Below are positions 24,455-35,504 of a stretch of DNA of 64,000 nucleotides, one piece after another (position 1 is the first letter of the stretch; every line of letters begins with the position of its first letter). Source of the stretch: Penicillium oxalicum (taxonomy: Eukaryota; Ascomycota; Eurotiomycetes; Eurotiales; Aspergillaceae); assembly GCF_001723175.1 (NCBI RefSeq), contig NC_064650.1:5704001-5768000 (forward strand), read 5' to 3'. The notes beneath the pieces are model-generated. The model searched no databases. It was not told where the DNA came from and saw only the letters and a program-made list of their open reading frames with translations. Position numbers and translations under genes: made by a program.

Positions 24455-25329
24455 TTTGGGGCGATCGGTAATTGGTGTGGGAGGATTTCAGTAGATGCGA
24501 TTTGATGGGAGACACGGTATTTTGTATGGCATTCTGGGAGGCAACGGCGTTGATCGGTTGGGATGATACCTTATTTCGTTTTGGGCGGTTGTTTTTTTTC
24601 TCTCTCTCTCTCACACACACACACCCTTTCTTTTTGTGTCTCCGCTACATGTCTCTTTCCATCGTTGGTGCATTTGTGGTGCGTTGCGCCCAACTCGACA
24701 TTCTCTCGAGCATCTCTCGCCTTTTCTTTGTCTTTGTCTTTGATCCGCACCCCTCCCTTTCCTTCATGATTTTAAGGGTACCTACTATTGACCAGATGGT
24801 GTGGGGATGATGGACACTTTTCTTATTCGATCTCATTCAACTCTCTTTTTCGGGTCGACGCAGACGATTTCTCGGACATTCCATTCTCAAGGTTCGATGG
24901 GTATTTTTTTCCCATAGGCAATGGTCTCGGCGTGGCTCACCTCGAATGGATCGTGGGGAGACCATCGAGTCAGCCGGCTGGAGAGATAAATATATTCTAC
25001 CTATCCGTCTCTCTTCGGCCCCCCCCATCTTGGCCAACCGAAACACACGGGTGCACCTACCTATCCAGCAATCTTGAAACACAAATGGCAAGATTGAACA
25101 TACACATTACGTGGGGAACGATCCCGATCGATTTTGCCTGAACGACCGAGCACCATTTAGGTTCGGGTTCGGGTATATCCACCCATCCAAGAACGACGGG
25201 CTTTTATGGCTGTCATTTGTGAGCCACGCCCTTTTGCCTCGAATACGTGCAATGCCGCTCGAGTATGGTAGACCCTTCGTTTCAAATTAGTTCATGAGAT
25301 GTAAATAGCGATATGTTTTCAACAAGCAA
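24455..25329. other. Intergenic region upstream of tRNA-Arg
   Basis: Contains a (TC)n then (AC)n microsatellite around 24595-24625 just after the membrane-protein gene, and otherwise pyrimidine-rich sequence. No gene seen. Confidence 0.5.
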
Positions 25330-25401
25330 GGCCGGCTGGCCCAATGGCAAGGCGCTTGACTACGAATCAAGAGATTGCAGGTTCGACCCCTGCGTCGGTC
25401 A
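25330..25401 (+). tRNA. tRNA-Arg (anticodon ACG)
   Basis: The 72 bases fold as a tRNA. The acceptor stem GGCCGGC pairs with GTCGGTC, with two G-T pairs, followed by discriminator A. The anticodon stem CTTGA/TCAAG encloses loop CTACGAA, so the anticodon is ACG (read as ICG after editing), decoding CGU/CGC/CGA arginine codons. The T arm GCAGG-TTCGACC-CCTGC is perfect and doubles as the B box. No intron. It lies in the spacer between two membrane-protein genes, 71 bases before which nothing is coded, and is followed by a short T run. Confidence 0.93.
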
Positions 25402-25405
25402 ACAC

Positions 25406-25410
25406 TTTTT
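25406..25410 (+). terminator. RNA polymerase III terminator
   Basis: Five T residues begin four bases after the tRNA discriminator base, the usual Pol III stop signal. Confidence 0.75.
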
Positions 25411-25906
25411 GCCATTCGAACAATGACATGTCTCCTACGTACTGCATCGTGGAAGTTGATCTTTTTTTTCCAATTCCTTAGCGCTTGCAATGGCTGTCCA
25501 GGTCCCCCAAGCACACTTGGTAGTCTTTTCTTTTCTTTCTTTTCTCCTCCTTGCAGCCATGTGAGCCGAAACTGGACATCCTTGGATGTGGGTGGGAGAG
25601 GAGGAACAACCTCGGGATAGGAGATTCGATTTGATAATCCATAATCCATAAAAGATAACACCAAACTTGGGAAAGTCAGCCAGCATACATGGTCATACTA
25701 TGTACCTACCTAGTACCCACGCAAGGACAGGTAGTTGTTGACTGGTATCTTTTGAGAAACAAGAAACAAAACACACACACGCGCGCGCGCGTGGGGTGTA
25801 GTGTGTCTTGTGTAGAGTGTAGAACTCCGATAGATTGTTGATCGCCCTCTACCTCAACCTCGACCTCTCATCGATTCGTCCCGTCTCTCGGTAGCTCGGC
25901 GTCGGG
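25411..25906. other. Spacer with alternating purine-pyrimidine tract
   Basis: 3' region of the minus-strand membrane-protein gene. No gene seen; the main feature is the AC/GC tract listed separately. Confidence 0.5.
25771..25792. repeat. (AC)5(GC)5 alternating tract
   Basis: Five AC followed by five GC dinucleotides and a GT, giving a strictly alternating purine-pyrimidine run of about 22 bases. Such sequence is the classic candidate for left-handed Z-DNA. It lies about 370 bases from the tRNA gene. Confidence 0.8.
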
Positions 25907-27282
25907 TCAAGAGGTGTTGGTCATTCCATCTTCTCTCGCTTGTGCGGCACTTTGATCGATCGCCTCCCACTTCGATAAATCCTCCGGATGTAGTTTTCTA
26001 GGGAAAAACTCCTCGAGTAAAGCCCGGCCCATGCCAGAGTACTTCTTTTCCATCTCCAGCAAAGTATCCATCACCTTGGTTCGACCCAGGACCTCGACAA
26101 AGTCGAGGTGAATACCAAAGTTTTCCGGGCGTCGGGATCCGCCCGCGACAAAGACATTTTGTATAATACCGATCCCCCCCACCGCGAGAAGGTACCAGGT
26201 ATGATCCTTGACGCCACTTGCAGTGATCAGGAGGAGAACCCATAACAGAGCAAGGACCAGCAGCGTCAGCCGGGTTAGAGCATTGGTGGAGGCTTCAATG
26301 TTCGTCTGTCCGGCGGCCAGATCTTCGAGGTTCAAACCATGCCCGTTACCCACGATGATGATCACATGCTGTGAGCCATTCCCCCGAGTGAGGATATATG
26401 TCCCCTTGGCTTGAGTGCGACAGGCCCATTTCTCCTTTTTCCACTGGGGTAGATACCCCGTCGCCAGAGCGAGAATGTTACCGCAGACTGTGATCAATAG
26501 GATCCCCCAATCGTCGAAGAGACCACACGGTATCGCGGCGATACCAAGCTGTACCGCCATGGTGAAGATTCCACTCCAGTATACAAAGTCGCGCTGGGCG
26601 ACGCCCAATCGCTGCGTCTTGCTGGGCTCGTAAATGGTCGCAATCAGACCGGCGCGAGTTGGTCGCTTGGCTAGTGGTCTGGATCGTTTCAGCTCCGTCC
26701 ACTTCTCGTCTAAGAGGCATTGAGCTTTTTCTTTGGTGGCGGGGTGACTCCATTGATCGAAATCGCGCATCATCCGGCCAAGAATCCAGCTTGAATTGTC
26801 CCGAGTGAATCCGTTTCGGCCATTGATCACCTTGCATTTGCAATCGGGATCTGGGGGCATGAGTTTATTCTCACCCACCGCGGAGACCAGCGCAGTCACG
26901 GAATAAGCGACCCATCCTATTTTTTTCGAACGCGAAAAAAAGAAAGAAAAAAAGAATCAATTCAAGGTGAACCATAAGTAGCTCGCAAGAATCTCTCCTG
27001 ATTCTTGCCCCCTCCTTTTTCTTTCTTTCTCTGTCTCGCGGAATAAAATGGATGTTGGTAGTAGATACCTCTCTACCGTCCCATACCAAATGAAAAGGTG
27101 ACCGGAGTTAGTCCACTGCCGGCGAGCTGGGCCAGTGCACGAGCGATAATCTCGCCGCCCAGAATCAGGAGCACCGAAAAGACATCTCCCGGGTGAAGCC
27201 ACTGGGACTTGAATTCGTCAGAAATCGAACGAGAGGAAAGGAGTGACTCGCGAGTCATCAAGGTTGAGAGGAAGGGGGCCAT
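25907..27282 (-). CDS. Six-helix membrane protein of unknown family
   Basis: Exons 27282-27087 and 26916-25907 on the minus strand give 401 residues. Three hydrophobic pairs are visible: about 30-80 (VFSVLLILGGEIIARALAQL and WVAYSVTALVSAVG), about 180-225 (IFTMAVQLGIAAIPCGLF and GILLITVCGNILALATGYL) and about 280-330 (LTLLVLALLWVLLLITAS and WYLLAVGGIGIIQNVFVAG), so about six transmembrane helices. Between them is a cytoplasm-like loop with a DCKCKVINGRNGFTRDNSSWILGR segment and another with GNGHGLNLEDLAAG. The C-terminus is charged. I cannot name the family; similar uncharacterised proteins occur widely in Pezizomycotina as far as I recall. The intron junction (TTTG|GTATGG to AATAG|GATGGG) keeps the frame through a helix, which supports the model. 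The start is the ATG at 27282. Confidence 0.75.
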
Positions 27283-28353
27283 TGAAGTCGGTGCGATGAG
27301 GAGGGGAGCATGAAAGGCGAAGATGAAGGTGGGAGAGACGGCCGATCAGCCGCAGTAAGCGTGAAGAGCATGGAGGGTGGGAAGACTGGGGTCTTTTTTT
27401 TTTTGGCAGACACTTGCCCCCACCAAGAGGCCAGCAGTACGGGAAATTGTACAAACGTCAGAGCTGAATCAAACCTCAATTTGTAAGCCAAGAAGTACGT
27501 AGTTTGTCTCTTCCGTTGATCACGGCCGTTTGGCCAGTAAGCGAGTAATGTGCTGTTCAGAGAGCTCTGGCGTGGGCGACCTCGCGCGACCTCAGAGCCA
27601 GGAGTCCAGCACTCATCTCGCTTCCTGTTTGTCTCCAGTGAGAACCCTCTGCACGTGGAGGGGAAGGGAATCAAAGACACCCGGAGTCCCACTGTCTTTA
27701 GAAGTGGGCTTAGGCGGTACAGTAGAACGCACGAATGGGGGAAGCTGGGTGAAGAGATGAGAAGTGGCTGGACGAGGCAATTCGTCCGATGATCTTTCTA
27801 ATCGACCATGTGACTGCCGAAGGCCCAACCCACCGAAAGACCACACAGATGTAGACGCTAAAGCAAAAGCAAAGCAAAAGTCAAGGCCGTGGATGTGCCA
27901 AGCTGGACCTCAATTCTCGGCGAAACAAGTAGAGCCAATCATTCTCAGCCCCAGCCTCAGCTGAAGTCAGTGTGCAAAAGTACGTTGGGATATTTGACGG
28001 TTCATTTTGCCCAAGCTGAGATGACAGGGCTGGTGCTTGCGCCTTGGCTAAGATCTGGCTGGATGGAGTGGGCAGCACCCACTTCTTCCTCTCCCCGTCA
28101 TCTTGATTGCCGGGAGGCTAACGTGTATCATTCTAGATCAAAGCGCATTGCTCCCACGGATACTCACAGAGCCAGAAATGCGGGGCCTTCTGGCTTCATC
28201 TTAAGCCTAGATTGAGTCCTGTGTGTTGTCTGTCCAACATTCATCCGGAGTGGTATCGATGAACCCCACCTAAACGGACAATCAGACTCGAAAGTCATTT
28301 AAGCTCTCTGGGTCCTCACGGGAGGCGTGGGGCTTTTGGCTGTGTCGGACAAG
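27283..28353. other. Divergent promoter region
   Basis: Between the minus-strand membrane protein and the plus-strand HET-like gene. Frames on the minus strand (to 144 codons at 27258-27692) run through this region but overlap the start of the known gene and show no motif. No gene seen. Confidence 0.5.
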
Positions 28354-30060
28354 ATGAAGGATGCGGAGCGTCAAGCACAATCAACTTCAGAGTCAACCCG
28401 ACAGCACATCAAAGCTGTTCTTATCCAGAACTGGGTGGGATCTAAGCGAGCTCTCCTCGCGTCTCTGAACGAATTTCGCTACTGGAAGACGGAGCAGGTA
28501 TCTGATCTCTTCCGACTACTCCCTCCGACAGGCGCGGCCCATGGAGAACGAAAGCTCTACCCTCTCGGTCCGGTATTTCGACCCCCGCCAGATGGGATGA
28601 GACGATGGATCGAGCTCGGCGGCAAGATTCTGATGTTGGCTGCCATCGATGGGCTTGTCCTGCTCTTTTCACCTTTTTTTCTCCTCGCTTCCAAGGAAGA
28701 GCGAGCAAAGGCTACCAGCGGGTTGTCGACCTTACACACCGAACTGGTTTCAAGTTCGTTATTTATCAAGGCCCCGTTGTCGATGATAGAGAAGGCTGGA
28801 AAGACCCAACGGGCGCTGTGCGTCAACAAGAGCGGTCGATTCCGGTTGATGAGCAGTGGATACGCAGCAATCTCCCACGTGTGGATGGAGACGATGGGTT
28901 ATGAATATCAAAATGTGAAGGCGAATCAGGATGATCGAGGGCTTAACCGTCACCACTTTCAGCGCATCATGGCACAAGTAGAGAAATCAGGCGTCGAGTG
29001 GGTGTGGTTTGACCTTCTCAGCATTCCAAAGGGTACTTGCGACACCACCAAGCGAATCAAAACCATGATCGTCAACAGCCTGCAGAAAGTGTATCGAAAT
29101 GCCGACATGGTCGTCGTCTTGGATGCGCTCACCTTGCAGCTGAATTCGGAAGACCCGCTGATTGCCGCATCGATTCTTTCATGCGGGGCCTGGCTGTCGC
29201 GAGTCTGGACATATCAGGAAGCAAAACTCGCTCGCCAGGTGAAAATCATCACGGCCGGGCGACACCCGATCGACTTTCAGGAGATGGTGGTTGCACTTAA
29301 AGTGGCCGAGCAGCAGGATCCTCTACGGTGGCATGAAATACGCCTCACCTTCGACAGACTGCTCCCACACTGGGATTTGGGCGTTTCGCTTCCAGATATT
29401 GCACTCTCATGCACTCATCGGGCAACAGAGAATGATAAAGACTACGCAAAGGCATTCTTTGCGTGTCTGAATCTAACCTGGACCCAGGGCTGGAGCTACG
29501 AGGACGGTATGATGGAGATTCTTCACTCGAGACCGCAGGATGCCACTCGGCTGGCTTTCATGCATGGTCCTCGAGGCCTCCCGGCTCCATTCTCATGGGC
29601 ACCACGATCCCTCGCGCATCTTCAGGGCAAGATCCATGGTGGATTACAGTTCAGGCCAGAGTCCAATGGGCTCCAGGGATATTGCCATACGGCCCGTGTG
29701 TGTAAGTTACTGGGCCATTTTGTATCAGAGTCTTTGCAAGGGGTGGTGTGTAATCTCGTAGTGCTCGACAAAAACCAGAGGGAAGTCCAGATTCAGATCT
29801 CGCTCTATCCCGGACAGCCAGGGCCCGACATAGAAAACTGGATGTCCAGGACCATTCCAGACGGAAAGGCGAGACTGTTGAGCTGCGACCCAATGGTTCA
29901 GTTAGAGTTTTGCCACGTTGCTTTGCTGGTGGAACAGGAGAAAGGGTTGGATGATGAATTCGCTTTTGAGGACCTCGATGCGAGAGGAAGAGTCGTAGGA
30001 AGTGCCGTCATCAATCACGGATCAGTGGATTCGGCTGAAGTTCGATGGTGTTTGCAATGA
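28354..30060 (+). CDS. HET-domain-like protein
   Basis: Single exon, 568 residues, starting at the first ATG in frame (28354). Residues about 175-300 carry the three HET signatures in diverged form: YAAISHVW (usual YxALSYxWG), WVWFDLLSIPKG (usual WIDxxCINQ) and RVWTYQEAKLA (usual RxWTxQE). HET proteins take part in heterokaryon incompatibility, in which contact between genetically different hyphae triggers cell death; many HET-domain paralogues have no assigned role. A hydrophobic stretch at about 95-110 (ILMLAAIDGLVLLFSPFFLL) may be a membrane anchor, unusual for HET proteins. The C-terminal part, about 330-568, is unlike anything I can name. The protein lacks WD or ankyrin repeats and a NACHT domain. 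Confidence 0.75.
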   Translation: MKDAERQAQSTSESTRQHIKAVLIQNWVGSKRALLASLNEFRYWKTEQVSDLFRLLPPTGAAHGERKLYPLGPVFRPPPDGMRRWIELGGKILMLAAIDGLVLLFSPFFLLASKEERAKATSGLSTLHTELVSSSLFIKAPLSMIEKAGKTQRALCVNKSGRFRLMSSGYAAISHVWMETMGYEYQNVKANQDDRGLNRHHFQRIMAQVEKSGVEWVWFDLLSIPKGTCDTTKRIKTMIVNSLQKVYRNADMVVVLDALTLQLNSEDPLIAASILSCGAWLSRVWTYQEAKLARQVKIITAGRHPIDFQEMVVALKVAEQQDPLRWHEIRLTFDRLLPHWDLGVSLPDIALSCTHRATENDKDYAKAFFACLNLTWTQGWSYEDGMMEILHSRPQDATRLAFMHGPRGLPAPFSWAPRSLAHLQGKIHGGLQFRPESNGLQGYCHTARVCKLLGHFVSESLQGVVCNLVVLDKNQREVQIQISLYPGQPGPDIENWMSRTIPDGKARLLSCDPMVQLEFCHVALLVEQEKGLDDEFAFEDLDARGRVVGSAVINHGSVDSAEVRWCLQ

Positions 30061-30963
30061 GACCGAGAAGGAGGAAGGGGGTCTGTAACTTCTCATCTCT
30101 TGTCCACGTGCAGTGTGATCACGGGATCATCTGCGTTTGCTATCCTTTGTTTGCAGTCTCTGCTTTGATGTACAGAACATGATGCTTGCGATCCGGCATA
30201 TTAGCATACGTAATGTAGAGCAAGTTCAATTTTTCTTTCCTCTTCCCGATGCGACTTCATGCACTCCACACCCGCAGTGTCCACGGGTCCACTGTCTACA
30301 GTTTCTTCTTTACACGATGCTGCTCAGGCTGCAAACCTACTGTTTCCACCAGATTTGTCCAAAGAAGAGCAGGTGCCTTGGTTACAATTTAGTAGAGTGC
30401 CGTGGATGTGGACCTGGACCGGCCTCTTTTTGAACAATGTTGATGAATTTTAGATTAAGAATGATGTATGTCGTCCCCAAATCTCGGAACGGAACGCCAT
30501 GAGGATGTCTCCTCCCCCGTGTCCCTTTCGAAGGGCGGATCTCTTTCGTCACGAGTCACGACCCGCACGACCGCCGGCTTGGTTTGAGTTGGCTGGGAAA
30601 CACGGATTGAATCGCCTGATCGGGCTACTGGGGCTTGAAGAATATCGGTGAGATCATGACTGTGGCGGTGCCCCGCCACGATTTCCTCGTCACTGCCACA
30701 TTGACCGGGAAAAAAAAATCAGAGTTTATTTACCGACTCGGGTCAATTCCACTAAGTAGGCAGGCAGATACTTCGGAGTACGCAGAGTTGTAAGAAAAGG
30801 AGATCGGGATGAAGATGGTCCCGCCTGGTCAAGGTTCTCAACCATGGATCAGCTGTGGGCTTCTCGATTATTTTCTACGTGTTGAGGACAATGCGTTGTG
30901 TAGTCATTCACAGTGCGGGTCTCTAGTTAAGTTCCACATGCACTACTAACGCAGTCCTCACAG

Positions 30964-31374
30964 ATCCATTTCGAGAGGTAGAGTATATCTCAGTAGCATT
31001 TAGCGATGCGGGCAGGGCAAAAGTGGCCGTGGAGCGGTGGCTGGTGATTTTTGGACGGAGAAGAATTAAGCAAAGAAGAGCGAACCAGTATCACCATCGG
31101 GTCGGCTAGATTGACCGCGGAATCCAGCGTGCCGTTCGAAATCGCGGACTTGGTCTGGGAGACGGCCAGCGATCTCCGCCACTCGAGACTGCGACCGGAG
31201 CATCCTCGGGAGTGGCTCACCGGCTGAGTGGCTACAGATGAGGGATTTGGATCCCTCAACCACCTGATCGAAGAAATTCAGGTGAGACCGAGCGATGATT
31301 CGCTCGTGCGACGGCCCTGGAGGTGGGTGGTGCTGGCCCTCTGCCAACCGACGTGGCTGGGAGCATCTAGATGA
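30964..31374 (+). pseudogene. Decayed protein-coding relic of unknown family
   Basis: A CTACTAAC branch site at about 30941-30949 and TCCTCACAG acceptor ending at 30963 introduce sequence that reads as protein: PFREVEYISVAFSDAGRAK, VAVERWLV, then after a T5 run (31048-31052) in a shifted frame EELSKEERTSITIGSARL, VPFEIADLVWETASDLRHS and PEHPREWLTG. Removing one T would join the two frames. The second frame meets a TGA at 31225-31227 and then continues in the same frame (GFGSLNHLIEEIQ, WRWVVLALCQPTWLG) to a stop at 31372-31374. Codon choice is like that of the genuine genes nearby. So this is probably the 3' part of a gene with one frameshift and one nonsense codon. An upstream ATG frame (from 30809) could be its preceding exon. 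I do not recognise the family. Confidence 0.45.
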
Positions 31375-31450
31375 CCTGTCGAAAGCTTCGACCCCATGTG
31401 TGATAATCTGTTAGAGATTGGCAGACAATCATCCCCTGGAGCTTAGAACG

Positions 31451-31474
31451 CCACCAACCCGGCCGGGTTGGTGG
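31451..31474. repeat. 24-base perfect palindrome
   Basis: CCACCAACCCGG is followed directly by its exact reverse complement, with no spacer. It lies 76 bases after the relic stop codon. It could be a cruciform, a dimeric protein-binding site or a transcription-end hairpin; nothing decides between these. Confidence 0.85.
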
Positions 31475-33177
31475 AAAGGCCGAGGAGGAGTGTCATGGCA
31501 ATTTTGGTGGGGGAAAACTAAAGGGAGGGAAAGGAAATCAACAATCTATCATGCTGAACGCCACGAACACGGATTCGCAGCAATGACGCATGCAATTGAG
31601 TTTGAGAGGGTCGAGATGGCCATTTTCCAGGGCAATGACATCGAGGGTAGCGCATCACCGCCTTCACGGCGTGATGCACCCTGCGTACTCATAGTCATAC
31701 ACTCTGGAAGTGCACGAATAAGAAAAAAGTAAATACTCCTCCAATACCATAGTACCTCTCGTAGAAAAGTAACCTTCAGAGCAGTGTCAGTCAACAGGAA
31801 AAATCAAGAAAGAAAAAAGAAAGAAAGAAAATGCTAGTCCGTCGAGTTCTGCTCTCTCTCTCTGCTTTGGCCTTTTTGCGCTCGAGGCTCCACTGGGGTA
31901 TTAGCTCCTTCCAATCAAGTGGCACAACGCACCAGCATCAACAATCCACCTCCACTCGCTTTAGTTCCACTGGAGCATCAAAGCTCCTCCGAACGAGCTG
32001 GCTCACTCGTCAATCCCTGATCAAACCCAAAACCAGATCGTGGGCCCTCTTCCAGGGCTGAGAAAGTTGGCTCAGTCGGGGGAACCCCTGCGATGAGAAT
32101 GACTTCATCATCACTCTCGATTGTTGCTGCCTTCCCATTCAATCCCTGAATGAGATGGCTGCACCCGAGCCCAAGCTTGTTTTCTTCCCCTTTGCCCCCG
32201 GTCGATGTGGCTGAAAAGAGAGTCGGATGCAGGTCCAGTAGACGGCCGCACAGGCGCAGTTGGGCAGCTCAAGCCGCCTCGATAGCAATCGTAGAGGGAC
32301 TTCCCATTCACGTCCAGGCTCCTGGCTCCAGGCGCTGGATGTCCTATCATCACAGTGATAGTCGATCACGAATGAGACGAACGGCTGAGCGCCTCATGGG
32401 TCACCACCGCAGACTGCTGCTCCACATGGCCGATCAGCGTGGCTGGGGAGGGGGAGTTTCCGAGGGTGGAGAGTGGATGCGAGCCCACGCTTCGTCGGCA
32501 ACATAGTGCAGCACGCAGCACACACAGCACACAAGACACAGCAACCAACACTGGATCGCATCACATCCCACTGCATCATATAGAATCTGAAGGCTATGGG
32601 CCCTAAAGGGCAGGGCGCCGGGCCGGTTCTTGCTACCCATTCAGGCCAACGCAGAGCTCGGTCTTCGGTGATCCAACCACATCGCAGCCTGTGGTGATGG
32701 TGACTCCATTTCTTTTCCTTTCTTTTTCTCTCTCTCTCTCTCTCGCTGCACCAACCATTTTAGCTTCAAGAGAGGGCCCCACTCCAGGCAAAATGGAAAG
32801 ATGGCGAGAGGCTGGATAATGGGGGAAAACAGCCGAAAATCGTCAGTTGCTCAGTTGTGGAGATTGGAGATTGGAAATTGAAATTGAGAAAGAGGGAAGG
32901 TGGGACAGTGGCCACTGGACGGTGACCAGGCTACGTGCAGATCGGGGTTTGTTTGGGTTTGGAATGGTGGACATACGCTTGTTGTACCCAAGCTTTGTAT
33001 CTCCTCTACTTCCTGCCTCTCCCAGAATACTTAATAACAGTCCCCAATCCCCCCCGTCATTGATTCTTCTCTCTCCCTCATATCCAGTCACTCACGAGTA
33101 ATCTTAATTTGAACCTCACCTGCTCATCCCACGCTTCCTCCATCAATCCACCCTACTTCCACTCTCAACCCATCACA

Positions 33178-34316
33178 ATGAAGTCCGTTTCCGGTGTTGC
33201 TTTCGCCCTCCTGGCCGCGACCTCCCTGGTCGCCGCCGAAATGTCCAGCCAGGACTGCGCTGTATGTGCTTCCCCTTTCTAGTATTGAGTCGCACCCACG
33301 ATATCACCCTCTGGATGCCTGGGTGCAGCCGCTACTGCATTCATTCATGGGTATAGAAGGTTGACCGAGTCTCGATGCCAGCAAATGTGTATCAGCAACA
33401 TGAACAATAAGGCCCAGGAGCTGGGATGCAGCTCTGACGACAAGTCTTGCCTGTGCAATAAGATGGATTACATGTATGGTGTCCGCGACTGTACTGCTGA
33501 GGCTTGCCCCGAGTACAACGTCGACTCTGTGCTCCAAATGGCTTTGTCTGGCTGTCCCGGTATGTTTTCTTGATGAAATCTTAGTACCTCCTCCGTTATC
33601 CAGTCCATCGAGGGTTTCCACCGCTCATACATCTTTCTTCTCAGCTGGCTCTGGCTTCGGCTACGGTACTGGCGCTACCGGCACTGGTGCCTCTGGCAAC
33701 GGCGCTTCCAGCACCTCTGCCTCGAGCTCCACAACTCCCACTAGCTCTGATAGCAGTTCTGCTAGCACTGAGTCTGGGGACATGACTTCTACCAGTATGG
33801 GTATGGGTGCTGGTGCCGGTGGTGTTGGCTCGTCCACCATTGTCACTTCGGGAACTGCGACAAACACCGCGACCAACACTTTCACCAACACCGTGACCGA
33901 GACTCTGACCGACGCCTCCGGAAGCCCAACTGCTACCCTCACTCAGACCCTGACCGGCACTGCGACCGGCACTGCGACGGGTATCGTATCTGGCACCTCG
34001 ACCATGACTGATGCTGTATGTGTTCACTACGATGCCTTCATTTCTTCCCTCTAGTTTGCAACCATACTAACGCGTCTTTTAGTCTACTGGCAGCGGCACC
34101 ACCCTCACCACCATGACCATGACCTCCGGCACTATGGTCTCCACCTCCGTCAGCACCATCAGTGGCTCGAACTCCGACTCCAATGCGCAGAGCACCAGTG
34201 CTGGCGACAACAGCGCTCCGGCCAGCAGCACCAGCTCCGGTGCCGCCTACCCCATGGCCACCGTTGGCTCTGGTGCTATGGGTGTTCTGGGCTTGGCTGC
34301 TATGCTCATTCTGTAA
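33178..34316 (+). CDS. CFEM-domain GPI-anchored cell-wall protein
   Basis: Exons 33178-33261, 33382-33559, 33645-34015 and 34083-34316 give 288 residues. A signal peptide (about 1-20, VAFALLAATSLVAA) is followed by a CFEM domain: DCAQMCISNM, AQELGCSSDDKSCLCNK, VRDCTAEACP and ALSGCP, with the eight-cysteine pattern. The remainder is Ser/Thr/Gly-rich (heavily O-glycosylated stalk, with repeated TxTxT and GTATGT-like peptide motifs) and ends in a hydrophobic tail (GAMGVLGLAAMLIL) typical of a GPI signal. CFEM proteins sit on the cell surface and act in wall structure, haem/iron capture or, in some pathogens, host interaction. The first intron must end at the CAG at 33379-33381: only this acceptor keeps phase and gives the conserved CAQMC start; an earlier acceptor would add a non-conserved segment. 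Role here not decided. Confidence 0.87.
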
Positions 34317-35504
34317 GCGGATGGACTGTTTTGTGGCTTACCCTTATGACGAACGAACCCCGGAGGAAATACCCTCCCTCTTGTACTTTTTTTTGACCCC
34401 TGCATTACTATGCTCCGCTGTGGTTGGGTTTATAAACCTTTCACGCGATCACGATCACTCATTTTACGAAGAATGCTGTAATGTCGACCGACTCAAGATA
34501 CATTTAATGAAGTCATGCTCCACCAAAGGCACGTGCCATGGGGCCTTTTACATGTGATTTAGGGTTTCTGCCCATCAATGATCTGTAGTACACTTCCATT
34601 ATCTCTGTAGCATGGCGATGATCTCGAGCATAGGAAACTTTGGAGCGCTGCATACATGTAGTATCATCCCCGAATTGATGTAAATATGGCATTGGATTGT
34701 ATCAATTCCTGTGGTTTACCGACAAGCCGACGTCTTGAGCAGGTTGAGATTTTGAAGTGATATTTCCATGTTTCCACGAGGCCGAAAGTCGCGCCCGTAC
34801 GCTTTCTCCCGTTCATCCGGGCTTGGCGGGGTCACAATGGGTGACGGACGGTGTTTGGTGCCCCCATTGACAGATATATCTCAATTGTGTACACGAGGTA
34901 ATTGCGGACGAAATTATGAGAATCAGTTACATTCAATGACCGGTTTATCTGGTAACAAGGGGGATTCTGTTGTGGGTCGAGAGATTGCTCCTTGTCTTTA
35001 CCCGAGTCCATTGCAGTGACTGGTCCTTGACAGTGTGAAGGGCAGTCATGAGCCACGTCCGAGCCGGAAACTCAGATTCTCCGATCCCCGAGCCTCGGCT
35101 CAAGCGCAGTTGTCCGGGGGAAATCTGCCCCAGGGTGACCGACGCCGCCCGTTCGGCTTCGGTCCGCATTACGCAGACCAAGAATCTTCTCTCGACGGAT
35201 ATTTTTTTTTTCTAGCTTCGTCCAGTTTGTTTTTTGTAATTTCCCTGGCTCTACCGGTGGCTTCATTTCTTCTTTAGCCTCTGCTTCTCCCCATTTCAGG
35301 CCTCTTCTTCGAGTCTTCGTGCCCTCATCCCCAACCACCTACTCGTCCCGAGCTTCTTCCTCCGCGTGCTCGCGCTCACACCCCCGCAGACCTCCTTTGG
35401 ACCGCCCACCTGCAGACTCTCTTTCTCCCCCCACCTCCTGTTCACCTGCTACTCTCTCCTTCGTCTTCCCCTCTACGCTCTTCACTTCTTCACTCGCAGC
35501 AACC
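34317..35504. other. Spacer and promoter of the carrier gene
   Basis: No gene supported. The last 200 bases before 35505 are a pyrimidine-rich leader (TCTTTCTCCC-like) typical of highly expressed fungal genes. Confidence 0.5.

Larger units (their letters stand above)
30061..33177. other. Gene-poor region containing a coding relic
   Basis: Three kilobases with one probable decayed gene (30964-31374) and a 24-base palindrome (31451-31474). Two short ATG frames were examined: 30259-30453 (64 codons) and 31831-32061 (76 codons, after a GAAA repeat). Neither has a motif or splice support, so they are not called. Long CT tracts occur near 32715-32745. Confidence 0.5.

Noticed and set aside
31831..32061. 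76-codon ATG frame with a hydrophobic N-terminus
   Set aside because: Starts directly after a GAAA simple repeat; remainder is low-complexity Ser/Thr/Arg sequence without support.
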